Origin: Homalodisca vitripennis
Taxonomy: Eukaryota; Arthropoda; Insecta; Hemiptera; Cicadellidae
DNA length: 64,000 bases
Reading direction: 5' to 3'
NCBI RefSeq assembly: GCF_021130785.1
Contig: NC_060214.1
Coordinates: 2,569,001 to 2,633,000 of the forward strand
Shown: positions 1-12,250 of the stretch, piece after piece
Layout: each line of letters begins with the position of its first letter
Numbering within the stretch: position 1 is the stretch's first letter
Program-made: the position numbers and the translations under genes
The notes under the pieces: generated by a model
The model's input: the letters and a program-made list of their open reading frames with translations, nothing else
Told to the model about the DNA's origin: nothing
Database searches by the model: none

Positions 1-335
1 TTAACAGCTTGTAGAGTTTACAATAGTACTCAGCTGCTCCAGAACTATTAGATATGTTGTAGTAGTGGGACGGTTACAACTGTAATTACAGATTATCCGA
101 TTCTTTGTTATATCCAGAGCCCCGAATAACTGAGTGGCTATAACAATGTTTGCAACCGTTAACAGCTTGCAGAGTTTACATTATCACTCAGCAGCTTTAG
201 AACTGTTAGCTATGATGTAGTAGTGGAACGGTTACAACTGTAATTACAGATTATCCGATTCTTTGTTATATCCAGAGCTCTGTAAAACTGAGTAGCTATT
301 ACAATATTTGCAACTGTTAACAGCTATTGTACTCA
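1..335. repeat. 158-bp tandem array (satellite family A)
   Basis: The unit begins TTAACAGCTTG at 1, 159 and 317, so the period is 158 bp and just over two copies are visible; the array probably continues to the left of the window. Each unit holds a core (pattern GCTGCTCCAGAACT, then GGTTACAACTGTAAT and ACAGATTATCC). A diverged form of this core recurs at 6010-6535, and a full unit recurs at 12420-12549. There is no coding signal. Confidence 0.9.
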
Positions 336-804
336 GTTTATACGGTCTGTAAATGAATTTAAAATCGGTTTTAAGGTTTTTAAATGGATTTAAAATATCT
401 CAATTGTTGTTAAAGATTCTGATAAATGTGTTGAAACACAATGTATGGCAAAGAAAATGTGTTTAGTGTACAGCATAACTACAGTAGTTATTGCAGTACT
501 TTGTATTCCCGTTCAAACTACCTCGGAATATCGCTGTCACTATTTTGCTTTAGAAACTCCACTAAAATTTTTTTATAGAAAATAAAAGTACATATAAATC
601 ATAACCATTTATGGTGTAAATAACATATTTGTTAAACAGTTTATACATATAGCATTAAGAAAGACCAGAAAAATACATGTATGTATATACAGAGTTAACA
701 TTAAATTTATAAAGTGTGGATATAAAAAGAAAACTGTAATAGTAATAAAAAGCCATAAGATAATAAATTCAAGTTCGCCTCTTATATCATATAATTATTT
801 TAAT
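336..804. other. AT-rich spacer, nothing recognised
   Basis: The stretch is AT-rich between two tandem arrays. I found no reading frame, RNA gene or transposon end in it. Confidence 0.5.
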
Positions 805-1300
805 CACTGGTTCTAAATTTTATCATCAATTACTTATTCTCCGTTCGTTAAGCATTAAATACTGAGACAGCAAAACTTCGCTAATTAATCTTATATTAAC
901 GAACCATGTTAGAAGTAGCAATGTTCATCTCACCTCTCCTATATTTTACTCACTATGTTCGGAATGTTACTATCAATTACTTATTATCTGTTCAGTAATA
1001 ATTTATTACTGCTGAGACAGCACAACTTGGGTAATTAATCTTACATTAAAGAACCCAGTCAGAAGTAGCAATGTTCATCTCTCCTCTCGTATATTTTACT
1101 TACTAGATTCGGAATGTTACTATCAATTACTGAGTATCCGTCCATTAACATTTATTATTGTTGAGACATCACAAATTCGCTAATTAATCTCACACTACAG
1201 AACCGAGTCAGAAGTAGCAATGTTCAACTCTGCTCTCCGTATATTTCACTCACTGGCTCGGAACTTTACCATCAATTACTTAGACTCTTATCATTAAACA
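805..1300. repeat. ~149-bp tandem array, about 3.3 copies
   Basis: The phrase ATCAATTACTTA recurs at 824, 972, 1122 and 1271, which gives periods of 148 to 150 bp. Each unit also carries GAAGTAGCAATGTTCA followed by a TATATTT(T/C)ACT run. Copies differ by many substitutions, so the array is old. It is unrelated by eye to the 158-bp array just upstream. Confidence 0.85.
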
Positions 1301-1484
1301 ATGTGATATAATTTTCCACTGTTTACAGTACTGACAGAAGGTTTGTTTAAATAAAGCTGTGTAAATATGGTTTACTCGTATAACTATATTGTTTACCATG
1401 CACATTGTTAAAAATAATCGAACTTTCAGTTGCTATATATTAAAGTTTCATGCAAAGTTTTAAATATATCTGTAAAGTTTACAT

Positions 1485-1950
1485 ACCCTAAATAGCTTAC
1501 CCACGTTTTATCATATTAATCGTTAGTTTTTGCTAGTTCTCACGAAATCTTCGTTAGCTCAGAGATATTAACAATTTTACAGTGTTAATACAATGGGTAC
1601 GCCAACTTCACACCATGAAAAATAGCTTACCCAGATTAACTCGTTATAATTAGATTTTCCAGGTACACATTGTTAGTTGAGTGTTAGTTCCTGTTAGTTC
1701 TTACGAAAAATTCGTTAGTTCAGCAATATTAACAACTTTAAGCATTAAATTCAATGGTTACGCTCACTTCACACCATGAAAAGTAGCCTACCCAGATTAA
1801 TCTTAGTTATTCGATTTTCGGATTGTATACGTTAGTTCATCGTATCGTAATGACAAGTTGGCTTACCCATTGTACTAAGGTTGTAAAAGTTTTTGATATT
1901 GGAGAACTAACAAATTTTCCGTGAGAACTAACCGGAACTAACTAAGAAAT
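1485..1950. repeat. ~130-160-bp degenerate repeats with an inverted member
   Basis: The phrase TAGC(T/C)TACCCA occurs near 1493, 1623 and 1785, with a weaker match near 1861. Units also share GTTAGTTC and TTCACACCATGAAAA. From about 1900 the same material appears in reverse complement (GAGAACTAAC and GGAACTAAC at 1904-1943). It appears again at about 2290-2320, on the far side of a retroelement tail. The array therefore turns over, and the tail sits within its inverted part. Confidence 0.65.
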
Positions 1951-1951
1951 A

Positions 1952-2270
1952 TCATCAAATCAAATCAAATCAAATATCCTTTATTTCCATCAGACATGTA
2001 ACATGCATTGGATTGCGTCATAAATATTTAAAAAAAAAAACACATGTACAGTTTTGTATCTATAAAACTATTATTTAATCAATTATTAATATTTATATAT
2101 ATTATAAATAATCAATTATTAAAACTAATTAATTTTACATCATATACTAATCATCAATAACAGTAAATATTCCGAGTACGTGCTTATTTTGATTTAATGT
2201 GAGTAATCTATGTATTTTTCATACTGCGCAGTAGGTTTACCTAATAAATGAGGCCTGTAAATGGTCAATA
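1952..2270 (-). mobile_element. Reverse-strand 3' end of a non-LTR retrotransposon (5'-truncated)
   Basis: Read on the reverse strand, the sequence ends in AATAAAGGATATTTG followed by short TTTGA repeats (1954-1975 on the forward strand, four TCAAA units). An AATAAA signal followed by a simple-repeat tail is the usual 3' terminus of Jockey/CR1-type elements, and a similar terminus closes the element at 61020-62732. No protein motif is left, and the inner boundary is a guess. Copies of a GAGAACTAAC-type phrase on both sides suggest insertion into the flanking repeat. Confidence 0.5.
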
Positions 2271-2850
2271 CAACTGATATAATAATTTTCTCATGAGAAC
2301 TAACAGGAACTAACGACGTATACTTAGAAACTCTAATTATAACGTTTTAGTCTATTTTAATTCTTTAAAATAACGAAGAATATGATCAAATATGGGTAAG
2401 CTACTTTGGTTATGTCAAATTCACAAACCTGTTTTACGTTTATAGATTATTTAGTTTTCTTGTAATCGTACGGAGGGACAAACAAAAATAAATTTTGTAT
2501 TTCTGTTCTCGAGTATGAGGCTTGGTAACGAAGTATTTGTGATTTACTAAAAAGGTCTAATGACACTGACTATTCTGAATGATGAAACATAATAACCTCA
2601 AATGTTCTGATATTTGTTTTCATCTTATAGTTCAAGATAAGCATACAATTTCATGTCTTGTAACGCTCAATGAATATCATCCGAGTAGGACTAAGGATCA
2701 TATCCTTTTTTTTCTCAAACATTTGCCGTTAACAGTAATAAAATTTAACAAAATCGTTAAAAGTTTATAACGGAAAATCTGTAACCCATACATAATAATG
2801 CGTCACTTAGATTAATTATAATGTTTCGTTATAATCTTTCTAATGAATTG

Positions 2851-2854
<4 letters not shown>
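2271..2854. other. Spacer, no supported gene
   Basis: This holds the right-hand copy of the inverted repeat phrase (about 2290-2320) and then ordinary AT-rich DNA. A 63-codon frame at 2579-2770 has no recognisable motif and is within chance expectation. Confidence 0.4.

Positions 2855-2912
<58 letters not shown>
2855..2912. repeat. (AT)n microsatellite
   Basis: About 58 bp of near-perfect alternating A and T. It produces a spurious Ile-Tyr repeat in the reverse-strand frame 2829-3017. Confidence 0.97.
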
Positions 2913-2916
<4 letters not shown>

Positions 2917-4467
2917 TTCTTTACCCAAAATAAAAATTCTGTTACATATACAGGCAAAAATATAAACATATAAATAACTTCATTCACAAGAAAGAGAAAC
3001 AATAAAGATCGAACCAAGCTCTAATTCTGAGATACTTCCAGTGAGAGGATTATACTTGAATAAAACATCTCGGGAGATTGTTTCTTGTAGAATTTCTGTT
3101 ACAGAAGGAAATAAAGAAAACAACAGACTTTCACAGCTTTTCTCAGCAATTCGTACAGGATATATACTGTACACCTTCAAATGAAAATGGTGCGGGTTTT
3201 CTTTTTTCGTTAAATAAAAATAAATAAATTACAGTTATGCTATTATATTATGATTCGATTCGTTTACGGGTACATGAGAGTTTTGTGATAATTTTGGCAC
3301 TATATATATATATATATATAATATATATATATTTGCGCATTGCCTTCGTACTGTAATTAATTGAGATATTTTAATTTTCAGTTTAAGAAAGCCCGCGCAT
3401 TTCTTTACAATGTCTAAAAATCAAAGTATATTGTTATATAACTTCCTGTTACAACACTTATCTTACAACACCAGCTATGACATTGGACTATGGGTCTGAG
3501 CTGGAGATAACGCAGTTCCAAATCCTGTCTGTGGCCATAGCACTTGTACTGTATCGACTCTTCCCCTTATTCTGTTTGATAAGATCCTCGCACAGGCCAG
3601 TGGCCCATGAGGACGGGCAGAATAAGACTTATAAAAGGGTCGGCCTCTCCTTAAAAAATTATTCTTTTAAAAGTGTTATACAGTGTATTCTAAATCTTAT
3701 GCACACTGAAGGGATCTTGAAAACTATAAGTGATACAGGAAAGACTAAACAAAGTTGTGTGTGATAACAAGACCAACAAACTAATTTGGTTAAGTTAATT
3801 ATCGATTTCGTCGTTTACTCGCTGCGCTCAAAAAACTATTTTTGGTCATATCTTTGAACTGTCACAGTTTTGTTATTAGTAAATATATTGTAACGTTTTC
3901 ACATGAAATCTGCTTAAAATTTCTTCTAGTTTTCAAATATTATAAAGCAAAATTGTTTAAGACCAGCAAGTACGGGGTGTAGAGTTTGAGTCAATTGTTT
4001 TAAAGGCAACGCCCAATTTTTCATATAATTGAAAGAAAGTAGATACTGATTTCAAAAATAACATATATGTTATATCTTTCTTGTGGTTTTACCACATAAA
4101 TAGTAAAAACCCGTAATTTGGTTTTGCCACTGCAATTATTGTTGGTATCAGCTGTTAAAAATACAGTAATCCATTCAAATTAATAAAAGGGAATAACCGA
4201 TGCTTATTATTTAATTCTTGCTCTTTTCCGCTATTTTTATTTTTACTCTCTTTGTATACAGTATCCCCAACACAGGTACAGCTTTATGGGCCACCTACAT
4301 TTTCCCAATTTTGTAAAATTTATAGGCCTAATTATTAGTATTAAACAAAGAAAGAAAACCCTAAAGGATTGAATCTACTTTTATATTTTATTACACTAAG
4401 GTACACGTACCAATTGGAAGTAAAATAAGTAGAATAAATTTTTTTGTCTTTGTCATTTGCTGCTATA
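2913..4467. other. Spacer with a short (TA)n and one unassigned open frame
   Basis: A second (TA)n tract lies at 3301-3332. A forward frame at 3477-3764 (95 codons) sits in DNA slightly richer in G and C than its surroundings, but I recognise no domain and no supporting exon signals. The rest is AT-rich with nothing identifiable. Confidence 0.4.
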
Positions 4468-5008
4468 CAGGGTGACAATTAAGTCTGGAACCTCCTTTTT
4501 AATTTTTGAACCATAATAGAAAGAAATACCAAAGTTCACACGTGCTTACTGGTGATAGTAACGCACACATCTGCCCAATTACCGACCAGATAACCCTTTG
4601 GGGGATGGTCCACAAGGAGTCAGACAAAATTCTTAAATAGCAGCATAGGTCAAGTTTGGTATCAAATTAAAGGTCTTACTTAGCAGAGTACAATGCCGCA
4701 AACCGGACTTCAAAGGGTGGATTCTTTCAGTAGTTATAGCTATTTGAATTTTAAAACAATTGAACAATGTAAATTATTAAGTATTACAAGTAAACGCCAA
4801 TTTTTAAGTACCTGTGATCAAAGTAAGTGTTCAAAATGTTCCCCTCCCATCGTCTGGCAATGTCCAAGGCGGTTGTAAAAGCCATCCACTGCATTTTGAA
4901 GGTAGTCACGAGGAATATGTTGTACGTGTTACACGTGTGAACTTTGGTATTTCTTTCTATTGTGGTTCAAAAATTAAAAAGGAGTTTCCAGACTTAATTG
5001 TCACCCTG
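4468..5008. mobile_element. Mariner/Tc1-like MITE with 77-bp terminal inverted repeats
   Basis: The left arm 4468-4544 starts CAGGGTGACAATTAAG. The right arm 4932-5008 is its reverse complement over 77 bp with about two mismatches. The element is flanked by TA on both sides (4466-4467 and 5009-5010), which is the target duplication of Tc1/mariner transposases. At 541 bp with no transposase frame, it is non-autonomous. Small frames at 4693-4878 and 4814-5032 are incidental. Interior phrases (ACAAGGAGTCAG, and AATGCCGCAAA with GGAC) recur in the inverted-repeat element at 13934-14317. Confidence 0.9.
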
Positions 5009-5010
5009 TA

Positions 5011-6009
5011 TATTTGCTTATATTGTAAATAAGTTATGTCATAGTATTATTTATTTTATAATAATTTAGTATTATAATATTTGTTTGTATTATTCAGTTT
5101 GTTATTTTGGGAAAATAAACTATTTATTATTGTTATTTATCACTACTTTATTCCAGTAATTTTAGGGTTGATCGAACTGTAAGTTTGTGTACGAACAACG
5201 TATAAATATGTACAACTATCAGTCAGGTTTACCAACCATCCGACTAATACAGTAAAATTTCTCTTCAAACGACCAAAAAAAAGGAATTTGTATTATGTAT
5301 TTGATGAAATCCACATGGAAAGTACAACATATGGAGTATCTTTTAAGTCAGTAAAAATATACTTTTTTAAATTAATATAATGTAGTTTTGCAACTCGTAA
5401 GATCGATTATGATGGATAAGATGTCTCCATGTTATCATCACGGTTATTTATGTTTATAATTTTAACGTTTGATGATAAAATTTCTGAAATCGATAATAAT
5501 TTACAATTGAAAAGTAATGCATAAAGGACAATACAATTCTTAGATCACTATTAAAAAATTGTATGCGCCGACAGTGCATTTTATGCATCAGCACTAATAT
5601 AAAAGGAAGATATCATAAGGGTTAAAAATATAAAACCATATTTCTTTTCACGTATTATGTTATTCGTAGCTAAATACACTTAAAACCCACTTCTAGACTC
5701 ATAAATAATAGTTGCATCATATATAGGCAACTAGATAAACAGACTGAATGTCGGCTTGTTAAGGGTATTATATTATATTTTGGTGACGCTAAAGTAACAT
5801 ATATTGAAGTGTCTAATGGCTGTTTTAAGCTTTCTAACGTATTCACATTTTAACACATTTAGATCCTGACCAAAAATACGACGACTAACGATCGATTTAT
5901 TTCTTAAGGGACATTTGTATACTTCTAGAAAAAGCCGGGTTATGTGCTTAAACAATGCACATTGGCTGACTAGAACTGAGGTGGTATTACAATGTTTGGA
6001 GTACTTTAG
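5011..6009. other. AT-rich spacer, nothing recognised
   Basis: No repeat, transposon or coding motif was recognised. A 60-codon reverse frame (5773-5955) has no distinguishing feature. Confidence 0.4.
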
Positions 6010-6535
6010 CCCTCAGTACTCAGCTGGTCCTGAACTGTTTGTTATGTTGCAGTGTGGGCGGTTACAGCTGTAATAACAGATTATCAGTTCTCCAGCTGTC
6101 CCTCAGGCGATGTTCGTAATACTTCTATCTGGATTAAATTGTGTTTAAGATGCTGCTCCAGAACTGTTTGTTATGTTGTAATATGGGCTGTTACAGCTGT
6201 AATAACAGATTATCAGTTCTCCAGCTGTCCCCCAGGCGATGTTCGTAATACTTCTATCTAGATTAAATTGTGTTTAAGATGCTGCTCCAGAACTGTTTGT
6301 TATGCTGTAGTGTAGCTGGTTAAAACTGTAGTAACAGATTATCCGTTCTCCAGCTGTCCCTCAGGCGATGATCATAATACTTCTTTCTAGACTAGATTGT
6401 GTTTAAGATGCAGCTCCAGAACTGTTTGTTATGTTGTAGTGGGGGCGGTTACAGCTGTAATAACAGATTATCAGTTCTCCAGATGTCCCTCAGGCGCTGT
6501 TTATAATACTTCTATCTAGATTAGATTGCGTTTAA
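6010..6535. repeat. ~130-bp tandem array, four copies (satellite family A, variant)
   Basis: CAGAACTGTTTG-type starts fall near 6028, 6159, 6288 and 6418, a period of about 130 bp. The first about 70 bp of each unit match the core of the 158-bp array at 1-335; the rest (CCAGCTGTCCCTCAGGCG, ATACTTCTATCTAGATTA) is different. The two satellites therefore share one module joined to different partners. The frame 6052-6261 is only the repeat read through. Confidence 0.88.
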
Positions 6536-7276
6536 ATAAAACCTTCTCCATCAACGCAGTTTTACTTCATGGAGATCTGTAAAGTAAAGCAGGCAGTTGG
6601 GATGGGAATACTATGGATTTTTTCAATATGGAATATAGGCAGTATAATTATTGATAGTGTATGAACGCCCGCTTGTTCATTACCGATTTAAATGTTTACT
6701 TTAAACCTGTGTATTGTATTCTCTAAGAAGTACAATGACTTATGAAACAAACGTATGGAGTGATAAAAAAGACTTCTGAAATCGTTTTCTATATTGACTG
6801 AAATGGAATTGAGTCAAAAGCTTTCTGGCTGTTGAAGGGATAAAAGAAGTGTTTGCATAAGCGGAGGACGCAACAGCTGGCAAACGGCTGTTCTCGCGTT
6901 TTGTTTCTCAGATCAGAATCAGAATATATGTTGATTTTAAAACTGTTATAGAAGACAAAATTAACTGAAAAACGGTATTTCTAATTTTCTTTCCATATTT
7001 AACTACTAGTTATAAATTATAGTAATTGTTTGATGAAACAATTAACTTAGAAAACAGTTGCTAAATTTAAAATGATTGAGAATATTGCAGTACATAACAG
7101 CCTAAAAAATCTCTATGTAAATAAATAAACAATTAGAGAAAATAATTTTTAGGCACAGTTGTGGGTTTAAACGACCCACTGACAACTAAAATGATTCATA
7201 TTGTTACATAGATCTATAATTGTTTAAAGAATTTACTATACAAGAAGTTTAAGTTTAATTATAATTCTAACATTTG

Positions 7277-7280
<4 letters not shown>
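6536..7280. other. Spacer resembling 13010-13860
   Basis: Phrases such as TGAAATGGAAT followed by AAAGCTT.CTG.CTG (about 6798-6835) and ATTGAGAATATT (about 7074) recur in the same order at about 13504-13540 and 13700. Both stretches lie downstream of family A satellite copies, which suggests an old duplication of satellite plus flank. There is no coding signal. Confidence 0.4.

Positions 7281-7340
<60 letters not shown>
7281..7340. repeat. (AT)n microsatellite
   Basis: About 60 bp of alternating A and T, ending roughly 85 bp before the 117-bp array. Confidence 0.97.
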
Positions 7341-7424
7341 AGCTAATAATTACATAGTATGCTGAAATCAGTGAGTCTAATATTTAGTTTCAAATATTAA
7401 ATACAAATGATATCTATATTACCT

Positions 7425-9085
7425 ATAGTGTCTCATCTTTTTTTCACCTCGGTGGTCAGGTAGGGCCGTTCTATATTACTCAGACAGTGAGTTGACATAC
7501 GTTACAGTTACACTGTTTGTATATCCGTGGTTTGTATATCGATAGTGTCTCATCGTTTATTCACCTAAGTGGTCAAGTAGACCCGTTCTGTATTGCTCAG
7601 ACAGTTAGTTGACATACGTTACAGTTGTGCTGTTTGTATATCCGTGGTTTGTATATCGATAGTGTCTCATCGTTTATTCACCTAAGTGGTCAGGTAGGGC
7701 CGTTCTACATTACTCAGACAGTTAGTTGACATACGTTACAGTTGTGCTGTTTGTATGTCCATGGTTTGTATATCGATAATGTCTCATCGTTTATTCACCT
7801 AAGTGGTCAAGTAGACCCGTTCTGTATTGCTCAGACAGTTAGTTGACATACGTTACAGTTACACTGTTTGTATGTCTATGGTTTGTATATCGTTAGTGTC
7901 TCATCTTTTATTCACCTAGGTGGTCAAGTAGACCCGTTCTGTATTGCTCAGACAGTTAGTTGACATACGTTACAGTTGAGCTGTTTGTATGTCCATGGTT
8001 TGTATATCGATAGTGTCTCATCTTTTATTCACCTCGGTGGTCAGGTAGGGCCGTTCTACATTACTCAGACAGTGATTTGACATACGTTACAGTTACACTG
8101 TTTGTATATCCGTGGTTTGTATATCGATAGTGTCTCATCGTTTATTCACCTAAGTGGTCAAGTAGACCCGTTCTGTATTGCTCAGACAGTTAGTTGACAT
8201 GCGTTACAGTTGTGCTGTTTGTATGTCTATGGTTTGTATATCGATAGTGTCTCATCTTTTATTCACCTAGGTGGTCAAGTAGACCCGTTCTGTATTGCTC
8301 AGACAGTTAGTTGACATACGTTACAGTTGTGCTGTTTGTATGTCCATGGTTTGTATATCGATAGTGTCTCATCTTTTATTCACCTCGGTGGTCAGGTAGG
8401 GCCGTTCTACATTACTCAGACAGTGAGTTGACATACGTTACAGTTATACTGTTTGTATATCCGTGGTTTGTATATCGATAGTGTCTCATCGTTTATTCAC
8501 CTAAGTGGTCAAGTAGACCCGTTCTGTATTGCTCAGACAGTTAGTTGACATACGTTACAGTTGTGCTGTTTGTATGTCCATGGTTTGTATATCGATAGTG
8601 TCTCATCTTTTATTCACCTCGGTGGTCAGGTAGGGCCGTTCTACATTACTCAGACAGTGAGTTGACATACGTTACAGTTATACTGTTTGTATATCCGTGG
8701 TTTGTATATCGATAGTGTCTCATCTTTTATTCACCTAGGTGGTCAGGTAGGGCCGTTCTACATTACTCAGGCAGTGTGTTAACATCCGTTACAGTTATCT
8801 CGTTTGTATGTCCCTGGTTTGTGTATCGATAGTGACTTATGTTTTATTTACCAAGTAGGTCAGGTAGAACCGTTCTACATTTCTTGCACAGTGAGTTAAT
8901 TTACCATGAGGTTCCTGGTTTGTAAACCCCTGGTTTTTATTTTTATAATGTCTTACTTTTTAGTATTGACTAGATGGACAGGTAGGACTATTTTACATTT
9001 CTTAGACGGTTATTTAACTTACCTTGATGTTTCTGGTTTGTAAGCCCCTGGTTTGTGCATTGATAGTGTCTCACATTTAATTCAC
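7425..9085. repeat. 117-bp tandem array, about 14 copies, two unit subtypes
   Basis: ATAGTGTCTCATC starts at 7425, 7542, 7659 and so on, at an exact 117-bp spacing through 8712, then three decayed units to about 9085. Most units contain a ClaI-type ATCGAT. Two subtypes alternate irregularly: one reads GGTAGGGCCGTTCTACATTAC, the other AGTAGACCCGTTCTGTATTGC. The order from 7425 is A B A B B A B B A B A A, with the third unit a hybrid. The last units decay steadily, as expected for an array edge. Confidence 0.95.
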
Positions 9086-9384
9086 CCAGATGGTCAGGAT
9101 TGAATCCCAGTCATTCATGAGCTTTTAGTGTGTTCAGAAGTAATAACAGATTTTAAAATTATACAGGTTTTTATTATCATTAAAAATCCCATTTTCTAAG
9201 ATATAAATTTCCTATCAGCTATTGGTAAAGATAACGCTCGCATATCCTGCAGTATTTTGTTTGTTCCATTAATGGTCAGCTAAGATATTCCAAGAAGCTC
9301 TCAAGTTTCCAATACCGTACCCCATTGACTCATGTATCTGTACGTATTAAGATAAATCTATATTTTTATTTATCTTTTTTCTGA
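9086..9384. other. Spacer, nothing recognised
   Basis: AT-rich DNA between the decayed edge of the 117-bp array and the retroelement remnant, with no identifiable feature. Confidence 0.4.
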
Positions 9385-10185
9385 TAAGCTTGATGGGATA
9401 AAGGGATGTGGCCCTGGTTCTATCCCACCTAGTGTACTCCTTTTATCACATCCACTTCAAACACTCTTCAATATGTTCCTATAGACTGGTGCTTTTACAG
9501 GATTCACTCTCCTTTTTGTATGATTACAAACTGGAAGAGAGTATGTGAGTTGAAGGACCTGGGTGTCGTGTGCACTGTTTCCCTCAATTACGATTGTACC
9601 AAAGCGAACAGGAACCCGGACTTGATTCTAAGTTATTCACGGTTTATAACTTCTCCATTGGCACTAAAGACAGTCTACTGTTACTTCGTCAGATCCCACC
9701 TCAAGTATTGTTCTGTGGGACGGTCTCCACACTAACTGTATCCGTCCAGAACCGATTCATCTGCCTAGTCGGCCTCCACCATGGTTCCGCTATACTGTAT
9801 TCCAGTTCTTGATCTTGCGACATGTCTGAATCTTAAACCACTTCCTACACGAAGAAAGGTTTTCCACTTGATGTTCCTTTATGTGCTGCTCAATGGGCTG
9901 ACACAGTGCCCTGAACTACTGGAACTTATAGTTTCATGTTTCTGCTGGCACCTGATCGAGATAGCTGTTTTCATCATGCCACCCTCTATGAACATCATAG
10001 CACTATGGTCCGATTCCAGGCTACTGGCCATCACTTCCACTGAAGATAGATGTGCTCATCATGCCACCATCTATGAGCAGCATAGCACCATGGTCCGATT
10101 CCAGGCTACTGGCCATCAGTTATTTTTTATTCCATTTACATTGGTTGTTTCCATTGTATTGCACCACTATACGGGTTGTTCCTAA
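9385..10185 (+). mobile_element. Broken non-LTR retrotransposon reverse transcriptase (C-terminal half)
   Basis: Forward-strand translation gives GIPPSVLLLSHPLQTLFN near 9395-9470, a stretch typical of the region before the RT fingers in Jockey/CR1-like elements. The sequence then jumps to the post-palm region: CELKDLGVV, SPLALKTVYCYFVRSHLKY and, in a shifted frame, NRFICLVGLHHG followed by LPTRRKVFHLMFLY and LLNGLTQCPELLELI. The whole catalytic palm (the YADD block) is missing, and at least two frameshifts separate the readable pieces. A roughly 100-bp internal duplication (CACCAT/CCTCTATGA phrases at about 9978 and 10068) follows. This is a dead copy; the element type is known from conserved motifs, the clade is inference. 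Confidence 0.8.
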
Positions 10186-10369
10186 GGTATTAATATATTT
10201 ATTTCAAATTTCAAACAATTCAGTAGTTATCATTTATTTATTTATAGTTTACTTGTTACTGTTTCAACACCACTTTGATACAGGATCTATTTCTAGTATG
10301 TTAAACTACTTTGTAAGCATTAATATTTGTTATTGTTTGAGGTTTTATACAGCTTTGTTTAGTGTTGTG

Positions 10370-10680
10370 TGTCTATTTGGTTGTCCGGTGTGTGCAGGCC
10401 TATTGTGACTTGTAGTCTGTAGTTAAGTTGTAATAAGTAATGTTTAGATTTCATTAAGTGCATGTTTAACAGTTAGTGGAAACGAAATAGACATACACAG
10501 CATAGCTGTTGTTGTTCCTGACTTGTGTGTGGCACCACGTTCTGGTATGTATTGTTTACTTCAACCTTGATTTTAGTCGTGCATTAGTTGTCATTTACCT
10601 GAAGAAAATATCAGATTGTAGATCTAGAAACGTAGTGTTACTGATTGTATTGTATCACTGAATGACGGCAAAAGTCCTAT
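10370..10680 (+). mobile_element. Dispersed repeat family D, copy 1
   Basis: The order of phrases TTAAGTGCATGTTTA, TTCCTGACTT, ACCTGAAGAA, AGATCTAGAAACGTAGTGT and TGACGGCAAAAGTCC matches two other copies at 21035-21372 and 53754-54067 in the same orientation. The CTGAAGAA ... CGAAACGT motif is common near the 3' end of Penelope-like and some other retroelements, so this may be such a terminus, but no protein is left to prove it. This is the most diverged of the three copies. Confidence 0.7.
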
Positions 10681-10887
10681 TTCCATCGGTATCATATATC
10701 AGACCTACGACTTCCTGCCTGTCCTGCAGGCCAATTGGCAATGTAAGGATCTTCCGAAACGTAATAAAGGGAGTATCGGGGTACATTATAAAATCGAAAA
10801 TACAGATAAGTAATCCATCTGTCTGACAAGCAATCCAGACAAGTAGTCCATCACGGAAGGAATTCCTAAACTCCGACTTAAATCCGA

Positions 10888-10926
10888 TAGAGAGAGAGAG
10901 GGGGGGGAGAGAGAGAGAGAGAGAGA
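10888..10926. repeat. (GA)n microsatellite with a G7 interruption
   Basis: About 39 bp of GA repeat interrupted by a run of G. It produces the Leu-Ser repeat of the spurious reverse frame 10655-10930. Confidence 0.95.
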
Positions 10927-10931
10927 ACAAA

Positions 10932-11235
10932 ATACCTTTTACCTTAAGTGAAACCTGCTTCGGCCGAGTAGATTAACATTGTGTACCACTTATGTAACAA
11001 AAGTTTTTGGAGAAACGATACTAACGTGTTTTTATAAATACTGAGATGGAGCTTAAAGCCTAAAGATAATAAATACATTATATAGCTTTGTTTTTTATTC
11101 AAATCAGGTATTATTTTTATTGTATGTATTACACGCTAAATATGTTGCCACCAATGAGTGACTTACTAAATAAACATATATGGTGCACCAGGTTGTTACA
11201 TGTTAATTTCATCTAAAGCACCGAAAAACCTCTAA
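10932..11235. other. Spacer, nothing recognised
   Basis: AT-rich DNA with no repeat unit, gene or transposon end that I could support. Confidence 0.4.
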
Positions 11236-11439
11236 TAGATAACGCAGATGCCGAATATTAAACGAATCACTCTAGACTAGTACTGTCTCGTGATTTATGT
11301 AGGTATGGAAGGTTTTCGGCAACATTGAAAGCTGCAGTAGATAACACAGATGCCGAATATTAAACGAATCACTCTAGACTAGTACTGTCTCGTGATTGAT
11401 GTAGGTATGGAAGGTTTTCGGCAACATTGAAAGCTGCAG
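11236..11439. repeat. 102-bp direct tandem duplication
   Basis: Two copies, 11236-11337 and 11338-11439, start TAGATAAC(G/A)CAGATGCC and end GAAAGCTGCAG. They differ at about two positions, so the duplication is recent. Confidence 0.95.
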
Positions 11440-11734
11440 TTGTGGATAAACCACAACGTTTACTAAACACAAATATTTGACAAGTTCGGATTTCCCTGAT
11501 AAACCCTAGACGATGTGTGTAAACTTCTGTTAGCTTCATCTATAGCCTTAGATATACTCTCTCTTATTCGCTCTCATGCTGTTATACACTAATATTTGAT
11601 AAGCTTGGGTAACGGCAACTTATAACAATAACAATTAATAGAGGATAACAAAACTCTAAAATACTGACGGTAGAAATACTTACAAATACGATGAGTGCTC
11701 GAAAATCTGTCCACCCTGTGGTAAAATTCTTGAC

Positions 11735-12250
11735 CAACATTTGGCAAAACACCTGTAGGTGTTTTCTGTCAGTTGTTCATAATTAAGAACATTTTGAAAT
11801 ACAATGGAAGGTATGCGTTAATAACTGTTAATTATTAATAATATTTTGCAATGCACCAGGAAATATTCATTGTTTGGTGTTAATTATCATTAACATTTTT
11901 CAACCAATGAACCAGGGGGTATTTGCTGTCTGGTGTTCTTAATTAAGAACATTTTGCAATACACCAGGGGTAAATCACTGCTTGGTGTTAATTATTCCGA
12001 ACATTTTTAATACTGTTTTGTATACTAGGAGGTATAAAATGTTAGCTGCTAATTACTAAGAACATTTAGCAATACACCAGGGGGTACTCACAGCTTGGTG
12101 TTAATTATAAATTAATTAAAACAAATAACCAATGGTTAATTATAACCAATAAACCAAGAGTTATTCTGTGTCTGCTGTTAATTATTAAGGACATTTTGAA
12201 ATACACTAGGAGGTATACGCTGTCAGCTGTCAATTATTAAGAACATTAAA
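11735..12250. repeat. ~52-bp degenerate tandem array, about 10 copies
   Basis: The consensus contains GTTAATTATTAAGAACATTTTG followed by CAATACACCAGG and a GGTATT phrase. The ACATTTT landmark recurs near 11788, 11843, 11894, 11949, 11999, 12060, 12190 and 12240. Copies are diverged and partly length-variable. Each unit holds short AT palindromes (TTAATTATTAA). Confidence 0.85.

Noticed and set aside
3477..3764. 95-codon forward frame as a possible gene
   Set aside because: No domain, no splice or promoter support; length is within chance expectation for this window.
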